NCBI GenBank assembly: GCA_038327655.1
Contig: JBBQLG010000078.1
Span: 1-27,914 of the forward strand
Length of the DNA stretch: 27,914 nucleotides
Direction: 5' to 3'
Source of the DNA: JBBQLG01 sp038327655
GTDB taxonomy: Bacteria; Bacteroidota; Bacteroidia; Cytophagales; Spirosomataceae
The notes beneath the pieces are model-generated. The model was not told where the DNA came from and searched no databases. It worked only from the letters and a program-made list of their open reading frames with translations. Of this stretch, positions 13,345 to 21,779 are shown piece by piece (position 1 is the first letter of the stretch; every line of letters begins with the position of its first letter). The position numbers were made by a program, and so were the translations under genes.

Positions 13345-15243
13345 CTAATAATCCACCTCCAGCCCCAGCGTCTTTCTCAGATTCAGCAGGGCGGGGTTCT
13401 TCTCAGCCAGGAAATTGAACTTATCCTGGGGCGAATAAATCATCTTCTTCACATCCTGCGCCACAATCTGATGTTCCACCTGAATCTGCCGGTTCTGTAG
13501 CTGCTCGCGCAGGTAACCGAGTAAATCGGGTCGAATATCGGTCAGGTGATCCACCTGAATTTTGTTTTGCAGCGTCAGGTAAATCGTAGTGCCGTCCAGC
13601 GTGATGTCGCGGTTCAGAACCACCTGCTCGGTCATGTTGTCGGTCTGCTGTTGCCGTCGCTGCGTAAACGCCCGCCAAACCATCTGCAATTCCTCGAACG
13701 TAAATGACTGATCGGGCCGGGCAACGGTCGTTGGGGGCAGCAACTCCAGGGTATCTGTCTGACTGGCAGCGGCAGCGGGCTTCGTTGGTGCCAAACCGGC
13801 GGTTGAGCGCAACAGCGATCCCGTCAGGGCGGGGCGGGGCAGGGGAGGCACCGCCGGATTGCTGCCGTTGGTACCATTACTGCCGTTGCGGGTAGCCATG
13901 TAGCCGCTTGCGGGTTCGCTGGTGAGCGGCTGCGTTTCGGTCCCGTTCGGAATAATAACCGACTCAGTTAAGGCTGGACTGCCGTTTTTTTTTTCGGCTC
14001 CGTTCATTGTCTCGTCTGCCGGATGACCGTTTACCGACTGCGTTGGTATCGGCTCCGGCGTCGCCATGACGGGTGTATGGACGGGTAATGCTACGGTAAT
14101 TTCGGCAGGCAGCGTTTCCCAGTTGAGCAGGTTACGCAGGTTCGCCAGTTTCATCAGCATCAGCTCTACGTGCAGCCGCTGATCTTTGGCCTGTTTAAAG
14201 TTCAGGTCGCACTGCCCGCCAACACTCAGGGCCGAGAGCAGAAACGACATCGGCGCCCGCACCGACTGATCGAGGTATTGGCGCTGAACGCTTTCGGTCA
14301 CCTGCAATAGCTGCACCGTCGCGGCATCTTTACACACCAGCAAATCGCGGAAGTGACGACACAACCCCACCACGAACTGATGCCCGTCGAAACCCTTTTG
14401 CAGAATCTCGTTCAGCGTCAGCAGCGTCTGCGGGAGGTTCGCCGAAAGCAGGTGATCCGTTAGCTGAAAATAGTAATCATAGTCCAGAATGTGCAGGTTA
14501 TTCAGCACTTCCTTGTACCGCAGCGTCCGGTCGACGGAGAAGGTAACGTTCAGGTCGAACATCGACAGCGCATCGCGCAGACCGCCGTCGGCTTTCCGGG
14601 CAATGAGTTCGAGGGCATCGTATTCGATTTTGATCTGCTCTTTGCTGGCAATGCTGTTCAGGTGTTCGGCAATGTCCTTGGGCTGGATTCGGTTAAAATC
14701 GAAAATCTGGCAGCGCGACAGAATCGTGGGCAGAATTTTGTGCCGCTCCGTAGTAGCGAGAATGAAGATGGCGTAGGTCGGCGGCTCTTCCAGCGTTTTC
14801 AGAAAGGCGTTGAAAGCCGCCGTCGAGAGCATGTGTACCTCGTCAATAATATAAATCTTGTATTTCGCGCCGGATTGGGGCGGAATGCGGACCTGTTCGA
14901 TGAGGTTCCGAATGTCCTCGACCGAATTGTTGGAGGCCGCGTCTAACTCGTGAATATTGAACGATGAATTCTGGTTGAAACTCACGCACGACTCACACAC
15001 GTCACACGCTTCGTCATCGGGGCGGTCCGGCGATCCGGTGAGGTTCTGGCAGTTGATGGTCTTGGCCAGAATGCGGGCGCAGGTCGTTTTACCCACCCCG
15101 CGCGGCCCGCAAAACAAAAACGCCGATGCCAGGTGATTGGTACGAATGGCATTCTTAAGCGTGGTCGTAATATGCCCCTGCCCAACTACCGTATCGAAGG
15201 TTGCCGGACGGTACTTTCGGGCGGAAACAACAAAATTATCCAT
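13345..15243 (-). CDS. dnaX: DNA polymerase III subunit gamma/tau
   Basis: The clamp-loader ATPase has 632 residues from ATG 15243; the TTG at 15249 lies within the -7 box. Walker A is GPRGVGKT (46-53). The zinc module is Cys65, Cys80, Cys83, Cys86. Walker B is IIDEVH (Asp134-Glu135), followed by ATTERHKILPTILSRC with sensor and arginine-finger residues. Domain III ends near residue 370. A low-complexity Asn/Gly/Ser/Pro linker follows and then a tau-specific C-terminal domain (about 505-632). Codons 417-420 read GAA AAA AAA AAC, an A10 run that can slip to give a gamma-like product of 424 or 426 residues. The promoter predicts an almost leaderless mRNA. Confidence 0.97.
   Translation of the reverse strand: MDNFVVSARKYRPATFDTVVGQGHITTTLKNAIRTNHLASAFLFCGPRGVGKTTCARILAKTINCQNLTGSPDRPDDEACDVCESCVSFNQNSSFNIHELDAASNNSVEDIRNLIEQVRIPPQSGAKYKIYIIDEVHMLSTAAFNAFLKTLEEPPTYAIFILATTERHKILPTILSRCQIFDFNRIQPKDIAEHLNSIASKEQIKIEYDALELIARKADGGLRDALSMFDLNVTFSVDRTLRYKEVLNNLHILDYDYYFQLTDHLLSANLPQTLLTLNEILQKGFDGHQFVVGLCRHFRDLLVCKDAATVQLLQVTESVQRQYLDQSVRAPMSFLLSALSVGGQCDLNFKQAKDQRLHVELMLMKLANLRNLLNWETLPAEITVALPVHTPVMATPEPIPTQSVNGHPADETMNGAEKKNGSPALTESVIIPNGTETQPLTSEPASGYMATRNGSNGTNGSNPAVPPLPRPALTGSLLRSTAGLAPTKPAAAASQTDTLELLPPTTVARPDQSFTFEELQMVWRAFTQRRQQQTDNMTEQVVLNRDITLDGTTIYLTLQNKIQVDHLTDIRPDLLGYLREQLQNRQIQVEHQIVAQDVKKMIYSPQDKFNFLAEKNPALLNLRKTLGLEVDY
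13985..13994 (-). other. dnaX: A10 slippage site in dnaX, probable programmed gamma production
   Basis: Ten consecutive A residues in the coding strand span codons 417-420 (GAA AAA AAA AAC). With one A fewer the frame reads E-K-K-T-A-V-Q-P then TAA. With one A more it reads E-K-K-K-R-Q-S-S-L-N then TGA. Both end within ten codons, at 424 or 426 residues; E. coli gamma has 431. Thermus dnaX uses transcriptional slippage on an A9 run (established). A AAA AAC is also a classical -1 ribosomal heptamer in the right frame. Confidence 0.72.
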
Positions 15244-15246
15244 ACC

Positions 15247-15277
15247 CAAAGGTAACGATTCGGGGGCGAATTGCCAA
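15247..15277 (-). promoter_or_regulatory. dnaX promoter
   Basis: On the minus strand TTG (15277-15275) and TACCTTTG (15254-15247) have a 20-nt spacer, the same as at the M16 promoter. The expected start falls at about 15243-15244, on the first base of the dnaX ATG. Confidence 0.6.
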
Positions 15278-15490
15278 CGGAAGATCCGGCCGAACGACGA
15301 GGAATGGCGGGTAAACCGTACTGTTCAGGATAGCCCGAATCTTATCCTATACCATTGACCGGCCAGTTTTTGGTGAAGCATACTGCATTACCCGCTTAGG
15401 CGACAAAAAATAGGTGGCGGTGTTTACAACTATTGAAATATATAGAGATATTGCTGCCACAATTTTACCCACTTGCCATCTAAGTTTACT

Positions 15491-17524
15491 ATGCTTGTTT
15501 CTTTTGCCTATTGGCACCGCTTAGGCTGGCTGCTGAGTCTGTTGGTGTGCACCGTGTTGCCGACTCAGGGTCAACAGTTACCGCCCGTATCCGCACCGGT
15601 TGTAACACTGGGGGAGATTTCGATGAATGAACTACAAAACGACCCGTATCCGCCGGACCCGACTGCCGAAGCCGTTGTCCTTTACGATTACGCCGATGTG
15701 CGCGTTCAGATGAAAGGTAATGAGTTATGTGTAGTGACTAAATTCCACGTCCGCACTAAAATTCGCCGGAAATCAGCCTACGCCCGGGCGACCATAGTGA
15801 GAGCATTACACAAAGGAGAGCCAGGACAACGAAATCAGGTTATCGACGAGTTGGAGGGTTATACGTACAATTTAGTCAAGGGTGCTGTTGTTACGTCGAA
15901 GCTCGACAAATCCGGCGTGTTCGTTGAAAAATTATCGGATCGGATCACCGTGCAGAAATTTACCCTGCCTAATGTCCGCGAAGGGTCAGTGATCGAATAT
16001 ACCTACACACTTTACACGCCGTTTGCTATCGCCTATAATCCGGAAACCTGGACTTTTCAGCAGCACGTGCCAGTGTTGTGGAGCGAGATCAAGGCGTTTA
16101 TTCCCAACTATTGCCACTATAAAATCATCACCAGCGGCTACCTGCCGCTGGCCATCAGCGAAAACAAGCCGGTACCGAGCAACCCCTTACCTGGCAGTAG
16201 CGTTGAGGGTGCCGTGCAGTACCGGTTTGTGGTGAAAGATGCGCCCGCTTTTCAGCCCGAAGCCTACATCAGCACGGAGTCGGACTACGTGGCGAAGGTT
16301 TACTTTGAACTGGCCAGTTATTCATTTTCTGACCGGCGGACGCAGAACGTGTCAATGGACTGGGACGATCTGGACGTCACGCTGGTGCGGGAACCAACGT
16401 TTGGCGGTCAACTGAAGGTAGTTTCGTTTCTGCACGATGTGGCCGCTTTGCTCAAGAAGCAGCACCCGGATTCGTTAAGCCGGATCGAAGCGGCCTGCGC
16501 TTACGTCAGCCGGACAATGAAATGGAATGGTGCCGATGGCCTCACTTCATACGATTTGAAAAGAGCCTGGGAGGCCCGCAAAGGCGATGCCGGTGACATT
16601 AACCTACTGCTGACGGGGTTGCTGCGCGAACTGGGTTTCGATGCCAATCCGGTTATTCTCAGCACCCGCTCTCATGGCCGGGTTAATCAATCATTCGCGT
16701 TGATTAATAAATTCAACTATGTGGTGGCACATATCAGCCTGAATGGGAAAGACCTGTTACTCGATGCTACCGATACCTATCTAAGGCCGGGCATGTTGCC
16801 CCGTCAGTGCCTGAACGGAACAGGTCGGCTGATTCACTTCACAAAAGGCCGGTTTGTATCGCTGCTGCCCGCCGACCGGTTAACAGAAGTTGTAACGGCG
16901 GCTTTTACCCTTGATGATGAAGGCGATCTGAACGGTACAATTAATCAGGCCTGTAGCGGATACAAGGGCTTGGAGCAACGCACCGCTTTTTTGCGTGAGG
17001 GACAAACTAAGTACGTCGATGCCGTTCGGAAAGACAAACCCGCCTGGCAGATTGAGCATACCACCTTCGCCAATGCAGATTCTGTAACGAAGCCGTTCAC
17101 TGCTGACTATAAACTTACCATTCCCGAAGCCTGCCAGCTTGCCGGAGAGCGACTCTATCTGCGGCCGATGCTGACCGAGGGTCACACCGAGAACCCGTTT
17201 AAAGACCCCAAACGCCAATATCCAGTCGACTTTGGGGTACCCATCGACGAAACGTACATGGCTACAATTACGCTGCCCAAGGGTATTCAGGTGGAAGAGC
17301 TGCCTAAAAGTATGGTAGCTACCCTGCCCAATAACGGCGGCCGGTTCACTTACCAGGTTACTGTGGTGAACAATCAGGTAAACGTGGTTAGCCGGGTATC
17401 CATCCGTAAACCCGTTTACTTTGTTGAAGAATACCCGGCCCTACGCGATTTCTACGATAACATCCTGGCTAAGCACGCGGAGCAAATCGTGATGAAACGT
17501 ACTACCCTCGCCAACACAAAATGA
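15491..17524 (+). CDS. Exported DUF3857/transglutaminase-like protein, catalytic residues lost
   Basis: The protein has 677 residues from ATG 15491; a TTG at 15473 would add six. An N-terminal signal peptide ends near TQGQ. A DUF3857 domain follows (about 60-300), then a transglutaminase-like core (about 315-430) and a C-terminal beta region. The Cys-His-Asp triad is degenerate: the GDC motif is GDAGDINLLL with Ala367 for Cys, and FNH is FNY with Tyr410 for His, while Asp425 (LLLDAT) is kept. It is probably a non-enzymatic binding or scaffold protein in the periplasm. Its stop overlaps the start of the next gene as ATGA, and that gene keeps the triad, so the two probably work as a pair. Confidence 0.88.
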   Translation: MLVSFAYWHRLGWLLSLLVCTVLPTQGQQLPPVSAPVVTLGEISMNELQNDPYPPDPTAEAVVLYDYADVRVQMKGNELCVVTKFHVRTKIRRKSAYARATIVRALHKGEPGQRNQVIDELEGYTYNLVKGAVVTSKLDKSGVFVEKLSDRITVQKFTLPNVREGSVIEYTYTLYTPFAIAYNPETWTFQQHVPVLWSEIKAFIPNYCHYKIITSGYLPLAISENKPVPSNPLPGSSVEGAVQYRFVVKDAPAFQPEAYISTESDYVAKVYFELASYSFSDRRTQNVSMDWDDLDVTLVREPTFGGQLKVVSFLHDVAALLKKQHPDSLSRIEAACAYVSRTMKWNGADGLTSYDLKRAWEARKGDAGDINLLLTGLLRELGFDANPVILSTRSHGRVNQSFALINKFNYVVAHISLNGKDLLLDATDTYLRPGMLPRQCLNGTGRLIHFTKGRFVSLLPADRLTEVVTAAFTLDDEGDLNGTINQACSGYKGLEQRTAFLREGQTKYVDAVRKDKPAWQIEHTTFANADSVTKPFTADYKLTIPEACQLAGERLYLRPMLTEGHTENPFKDPKRQYPVDFGVPIDETYMATITLPKGIQVEELPKSMVATLPNNGGRFTYQVTVVNNQVNVVSRVSIRKPVYFVEEYPALRDFYDNILAKHAEQIVMKRTTLANTK

Positions 17525-19458
17525 GCCGATTTATCCAGAAAGTAACGCTGAACCTGCTGATAGTGGTTCTTGCGACCCTGTCCGTTTCGGCGCAGGACGA
17601 ATTAGTCGCGGCCCGCATACCGGCGGCTCTGCTGGAAAATGCCCATGCGGTTATTCGTCGGCACGAAACAACGTTTACGGTAAACAATCCGGGCGAGGCT
17701 ACCACCCGTGAACGCCTTGTCGTAACCGTATTGGATGAGCAGGGCGATACCTATGCCCAGCGCGTGTTGCCGTACAATAAACTGACCAAAGTAGACGACC
17801 TCGAAGGTGCCCTCTACGACGCATCCGGCAAACTGATTAAGAAACTCCGTAAAGCAGACGTCGATGATTACGGCAGCTTCATGGATTACAACCTCTACGA
17901 CGATCAACGGATGAGAGCGGCCCGGTTTTCCAGACAGCCGACCTATCCTTATACCGTTGAGTTTGTGAGCGAAGTGACCAGCCGCAACCTGATGTTTTAT
18001 GAGAACTGGCAGCCACAGCCCGATGCCACCACGGCGGTAGAATCCGCGTCGTTTATCGTCCGAATGCCCGAAACACTGCCGTTGCGGTATAAAGAATGCA
18101 ACCTTTCCCAACCGGTAGCCATCACGACCGATGGTGCGGGTGGCCGTGTTCAGCGAGTGTACGCCTGGCAAATCAGGAACCTGCCCGCCCGCGAAACAGA
18201 ACCGTTTTCGCCCCCCGCGCACGAGCAGTTTCCAATAGTTTACACGGCCCCGTCGTTGTTTGAGGTACAAGCGTATCAGGGAAAATTGTCGACCTGGAAC
18301 GACATGGGTGCGTTTTATTTAGCCTTGAATCAGGGCCGGGATAACATACCTGATGCCTTGAAACAGCAGGTAATCCAGCGCACGGCCGGTGAGAAAACTA
18401 CGGCCGGAAAAGTAGCGAAACTGTACGAATTTCTGCAGCAGCATACCCGTTACGCCAGTATTCAGTTGGGTATTGGCGGCTGGCAGACCATCGAAGTCGG
18501 CGAGGTAGCTGCCAAAAACTACGGCGACTGCAAAGCCCTGACGAACTACGCCAAAGCGATGCTGAAGGCAGTAGGCATACCGGCGTTTGAAGCCCTGGTG
18601 CGGGCGGGTGACGACGAAGCGGACATCCGTACGGACTTTCCCAGTTTTCAGTTCAACCACGTGATTCTGTGCGTACCCGACGGGCGTGATACGCTCTGGC
18701 TGGAGTGTACGAGTCAGCACAACGCCATGGGTTACGCCGGTACGTTTACCGGAAATCGGCACGTGCTGCTGATCCAGCCAACGGGAAGCCGATTAGTGAA
18801 AACACCCGTTTACCACCCCGCCGATAATCGCCAGCAGTGCCGCGCCCTGATTACGCTGACTGAACAGGGCGATGCAACGGCGCAGGCGGTAACGTATTAT
18901 TCGGGGCTACAACAGGAAAGCCACGCCGACCTGATGCATTACCGCAACCACGACGAACAGCGCGAATGGCTGATTAAACACACCCGGATTCCGTCGTTTG
19001 AGCTTACGGATTTTGGACTGTCTGAAACAAAAGCCCGCATTCCGGCCGTAACTGAAACCCTGAAACTGACCATTCGCCGGTGGGCGACGCCAAGTGGTAC
19101 GCGGCTGTTTCTGCCCCTGAATCTTCTTTCCGCCCTGCCGCCGGTTCAGCCCGCAACAAAACCGCGCATTGCCCCACTCGATCTGGATGCCAGCTATGAT
19201 TTTGACGATACCGATACGCTGACGTACCAGTTACCCGATGGGTATTCGCCGGAGTTTTTAGTGGCCCCCCTGCGAATCGACTCTAAATTCGGGCAGTACG
19301 CGGTGCAAACAACCGTATCGGCCAATCGGGTGACGTACATCCGGCGGCTGACCATGCACCGGGGCCGTTACCCCGCCGAAGCCTATGCCGAATGGGTCGA
19401 GTTTCGGAAGAAGATTGCCAAAGCCGACAAAGGGCAACTTGTCTTCGTGAAGAAGTAA
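17521..19458 (+). CDS. Exported DUF3857/transglutaminase-like protein, catalytic residues present
   Basis: The 645-residue protein has a signal peptide ending in VSA before Gln25. A DUF3857 domain (about 40-270) and a transglutaminase core (about 285-400) follow, then a C-terminal DUF3858-like beta region. The triad is intact: Cys337 in NYGDCKALT, His380 in FQFNHVIL and an acidic Glu395 in WLECTS. The chemistry could be peptide cleavage or amide transfer; the substrate is unknown. In Bacteroidota such genes often occur in tandem, sometimes near surface-polymer or gliding genes, but nothing of that sort is adjacent here. The ATG overlaps the upstream stop by 4 nt, so the two are translationally coupled. 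Confidence 0.9.
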   Translation: MSRFIQKVTLNLLIVVLATLSVSAQDELVAARIPAALLENAHAVIRRHETTFTVNNPGEATTRERLVVTVLDEQGDTYAQRVLPYNKLTKVDDLEGALYDASGKLIKKLRKADVDDYGSFMDYNLYDDQRMRAARFSRQPTYPYTVEFVSEVTSRNLMFYENWQPQPDATTAVESASFIVRMPETLPLRYKECNLSQPVAITTDGAGGRVQRVYAWQIRNLPARETEPFSPPAHEQFPIVYTAPSLFEVQAYQGKLSTWNDMGAFYLALNQGRDNIPDALKQQVIQRTAGEKTTAGKVAKLYEFLQQHTRYASIQLGIGGWQTIEVGEVAAKNYGDCKALTNYAKAMLKAVGIPAFEALVRAGDDEADIRTDFPSFQFNHVILCVPDGRDTLWLECTSQHNAMGYAGTFTGNRHVLLIQPTGSRLVKTPVYHPADNRQQCRALITLTEQGDATAQAVTYYSGLQQESHADLMHYRNHDEQREWLIKHTRIPSFELTDFGLSETKARIPAVTETLKLTIRRWATPSGTRLFLPLNLLSALPPVQPATKPRIAPLDLDASYDFDDTDTLTYQLPDGYSPEFLVAPLRIDSKFGQYAVQTTVSANRVTYIRRLTMHRGRYPAEAYAEWVEFRKKIAKADKGQLVFVKK

Positions 19459-19670
19459 GGCTATCGACTATTTTTAGGCTTGCTGCACTCAGTGGGCGGG
19501 TGTCAGACCGATGTACACGGGGAGTGTAGTCTTACCACCTCTCTACGAAGGCGACAGCAGCAGCAACACCACTCGGTAACCGCCTGTCAGAGCCGTGCCG
19601 ATCTGCTCGAATACTCCTCGACAAACACTTCACCGGCGGTACGGTGATTCGTTCATAGCCTTTCGCTGGC

Positions 19671-19678
19671 TATCTTTA
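19671..19678 (+). promoter_or_regulatory. -7 box of the P450 gene
   Basis: TATCTTTA resembles TAnnTTTG and would start transcription near 19682. That would make the ATG at 19684 nearly leaderless and gives the ATG at 19714 a leader of about 32 nt. No TTG is found at the right distance upstream. Confidence 0.42.
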
Positions 19679-19713
19679 CGGGGATGCTGCCACTCGGTGA
19701 CGTCCCCGTTTTT

Positions 19714-21081
19714 ATGGAAACAACTGCCCTACGTTCGTCTCCAATTCCAACCCATCCCGGTTTGCCGTTCCTGGGTAATACCCTTGATTTTATTCGTGAC
19801 TCCCTCGCCTTTTTCCGGGTGTTGCAGGCCCGGCGTGAGCGGGTAATCCGGCTCGCGTTGGGCGGTAATACGCAGTATCTGATCTTTCAGCCCGAAGACG
19901 TTAAACATGTGCTGCAGGAAAATAACCGGAATTATGGCCGTGCCCCGGCGTTCAGGGTGCTGCGCTTGTTTCTGGGCGATGGCCTGCTCACCAGCGAGGG
20001 CGATTTCTGGCTGCGGCAACGGCGACTGGCTCAACCCGCCTTCCACCGCCAAAAGCTGGCCCGGCTCACCGAAACCATGATCGAAGAGTCCACAGCCTGG
20101 GTAGAACAACTTCGCGGGCAGGCCAAAGACGGGCTGCCGGTTAATATTTCGCAATCGTTCATGGACGTGACCATGCGGATTGTGTGCCGGACGCTGTTTG
20201 GTACCGACGTGCAGGGCCATCAGCTAACCGGCCTGTCGCACGCGCTGGAACGGCTCAACTACATCGCCAACAAACGGATTGTCGGCCCCATCCGGTTTCC
20301 GTTGTGGGTGCCCACGCCCGACCGGCGGACGTTTATCCGCGAAGGGGCACTGGTCGATAAGTTGATTTACGGCTTTATCCACCAGCGCCGAACCGGGCAG
20401 GCTGCACACGACGATTTGCTGGATATGCTGCTCAACGCCGAAGATGAGGATACCGGCGAACGCATGTCTGATCAGCAACTCCGCGACGAGTGCGTAACCC
20501 TGTTCGCGGCTGGTCACGAAACGTCGGCGGTGGCAATGGGCTGGACAATCTATCTGCTGGCGCAGCATCCCGATGTGGTTTTCCGGCTGCGGGAGGAGGT
20601 GAATGCAGCCTTGGGCGAAACAGGAGTGCCCACGCCCGAAACGCTGCGGTCACTGCCCTACACGGCGCAGGTAGTTCAGGAGTCGATGCGGCTGTATCCG
20701 CCCGCCTGGGTATTGAGCCGACGTGCTCTGGGCGACGATCAGTTTGGCGCGTATACCATTCCGGCCAGGTCAACGGTGCTGATGAGTCCGTACCTGCTGC
20801 ACCGCGACCCAACGTACTGGCCCGACCCCGACCGGTTCGATCCGGAGCGGTTCCGGCCCGAGAAGGCCAAAGAACGGCATCCTTATGCGTACGTGCCGTT
20901 TGGGGGTGGGCCGAGGTTGTGCATCGGTAATCAGTTCGCGCTGATGGAGATGCAGATTCTGCTGGCCCTGTTTGTGCGGAACTTCGACGTGAGCCTGCCG
21001 CCTGGTTATCGGACGGGAACCCGACCGCTGATTACCCTGCGGCCTAAAACGGATATTGAGTTGCCGGTTACGGTGCTGTGA
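19714..21081 (+). CDS. Cytochrome P450
   Basis: The protein has 455 residues from ATG 19714 (465 from the in-frame ATG 19684). The later start gives METTALRSSP before the proline-rich PTHPGLPFLGN entry, as in soluble bacterial P450s, and lies better with the -7 box. The oxygen-binding helix I motif is AGHETSAVAM, the K-helix ExxR is ESMRLYPP, and the haem loop is FGGGPRLCIG with the ligand Cys403 (413 from the longer start). Overall similarity is to fatty-acid or CYP102/CYP4-like hydroxylases. No ferredoxin or reductase gene is next to it, so electron donors must come from elsewhere. The substrate is unknown; fatty acids or carotenoid-like lipids are possible. Confidence 0.94.
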   Translation: METTALRSSPIPTHPGLPFLGNTLDFIRDSLAFFRVLQARRERVIRLALGGNTQYLIFQPEDVKHVLQENNRNYGRAPAFRVLRLFLGDGLLTSEGDFWLRQRRLAQPAFHRQKLARLTETMIEESTAWVEQLRGQAKDGLPVNISQSFMDVTMRIVCRTLFGTDVQGHQLTGLSHALERLNYIANKRIVGPIRFPLWVPTPDRRTFIREGALVDKLIYGFIHQRRTGQAAHDDLLDMLLNAEDEDTGERMSDQQLRDECVTLFAAGHETSAVAMGWTIYLLAQHPDVVFRLREEVNAALGETGVPTPETLRSLPYTAQVVQESMRLYPPAWVLSRRALGDDQFGAYTIPARSTVLMSPYLLHRDPTYWPDPDRFDPERFRPEKAKERHPYAYVPFGGGPRLCIGNQFALMEMQILLALFVRNFDVSLPPGYRTGTRPLITLRPKTDIELPVTVL

Positions 21082-21127
21082 GCAGTTAATGGTACCCGCG
21101 TGTCATTCGTGAGAATTAGACTTTTCG

Positions 21128-21154
21128 TTGAATGTTTACGGGATCATAAATTTG
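21128..21154 (+). promoter_or_regulatory. Possible promoter for the hibernation factor gene
   Basis: TTG (21128-21130) and TAAATTTG (21147-21154) match the Bacteroidota consensus with a 16-nt spacer. A start near 21158 would give a 170-nt leader before the ATG at 21328. A GTTTAC/GTAAAC inverted repeat (21134-21139, 21154-21159) overlaps the box and could be an operator. Confidence 0.45.
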
Positions 21155-21221
21155 TAAACCTTCTAATGGCCCGACTACGCACACAGTTCAGTAAAGTTTA
21201 ACAAAAGCATCATACACCGGA

Positions 21222-21280
21222 GTAGGACATTTCGGTTAGCGTTACTTAGGGGCTTGCATCTTTAGCGGAGTTTGTCCTAC
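21222..21280 (+). other. Inverted repeat in the leader of the hibernation factor gene
   Basis: GTAGGACA (21222-21229) and TGTCCTAC (21273-21280) are exact reverse complements with 43 bp between them. Each half of the element also carries a TACTTAGG (21243-21250 and 21278-21285). It may be a leader stem or an operator pair. Confidence 0.35.
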
Positions 21281-21327
21281 TTAGGCAGTCCATTGGTGAA
21301 TGTATTACATTTAAACTGTGTATCACG

Positions 21328-21705
21328 ATGAGACTACAAATGCACACGGTCCATTTTACGGCCGATCAGACTTTACTGGATTTTGTCCAGAGGAAACTCG
21401 ACAAACTTGACACGTTTCACGACCGCATCATCAGCGGTGAAGTTTTCCTGAAACTCGACGGCTCCGATACCAACAAGGTAAAGCAGAAAGTGCTCGAAGT
21501 ACGGCTGAATATTCCCGGTAAGGAGTTGTTCGTCACCCACAAAGACACCACATTCGAGAGTGCGACCGACCACATCGTTGACGTACTGAAAGATAAATTA
21601 GTCCGCTGTAAAGAGAAACGCAGCGATTTTTCCAGTCCGGCCATTACAGAGGCTAAAGCCCGGATGGAAACCGAAACCGCCGAAGTCGATCTGGATGAAT
21701 TATAA
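21328..21705 (+). CDS. hpf: Ribosome hibernation promoting factor / RaiA family
   Basis: The 125-residue protein has the S30AE/HPF fold pattern. The first strand is MHTVHFTADQTLLDFVQRKLDKL, the middle strands are GEVFLKLDG and KVLEVRLNIPGKELFV, and the second helix is TFESATDHIVDVLKDKLVRCKEK. It lacks the long C-terminal dimerisation domain, so it is the short form, which binds the 30S decoding region in stationary phase. The last 20 residues are acidic. The gene is followed by a strong bidirectional terminator and preceded by a long leader with an inverted repeat. Growth-phase control is likely but not demonstrated by sequence alone. Confidence 0.9.
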   Translation: MRLQMHTVHFTADQTLLDFVQRKLDKLDTFHDRIISGEVFLKLDGSDTNKVKQKVLEVRLNIPGKELFVTHKDTTFESATDHIVDVLKDKLVRCKEKRSDFSSPAITEAKARMETETAEVDLDEL

Positions 21706-21720
21706 AGTTTGCCAATTATT

Positions 21721-21759
21721 CACAAAAAATGCCGCCCTGTAAAGGCGGCATTTTTTGTG
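21721..21759. terminator. Bidirectional terminator between hpf and metK
   Basis: CACAAAAAATGCCGCC (21721-21736) and its perfect 16-bp reverse complement (21744-21759) enclose a 7-nt loop. The stem has A-runs on one side and T-runs on the other, so it works for both convergent genes. Confidence 0.9.
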
Positions 21760-21779
21760 CTACACACCGAATTTGAATC

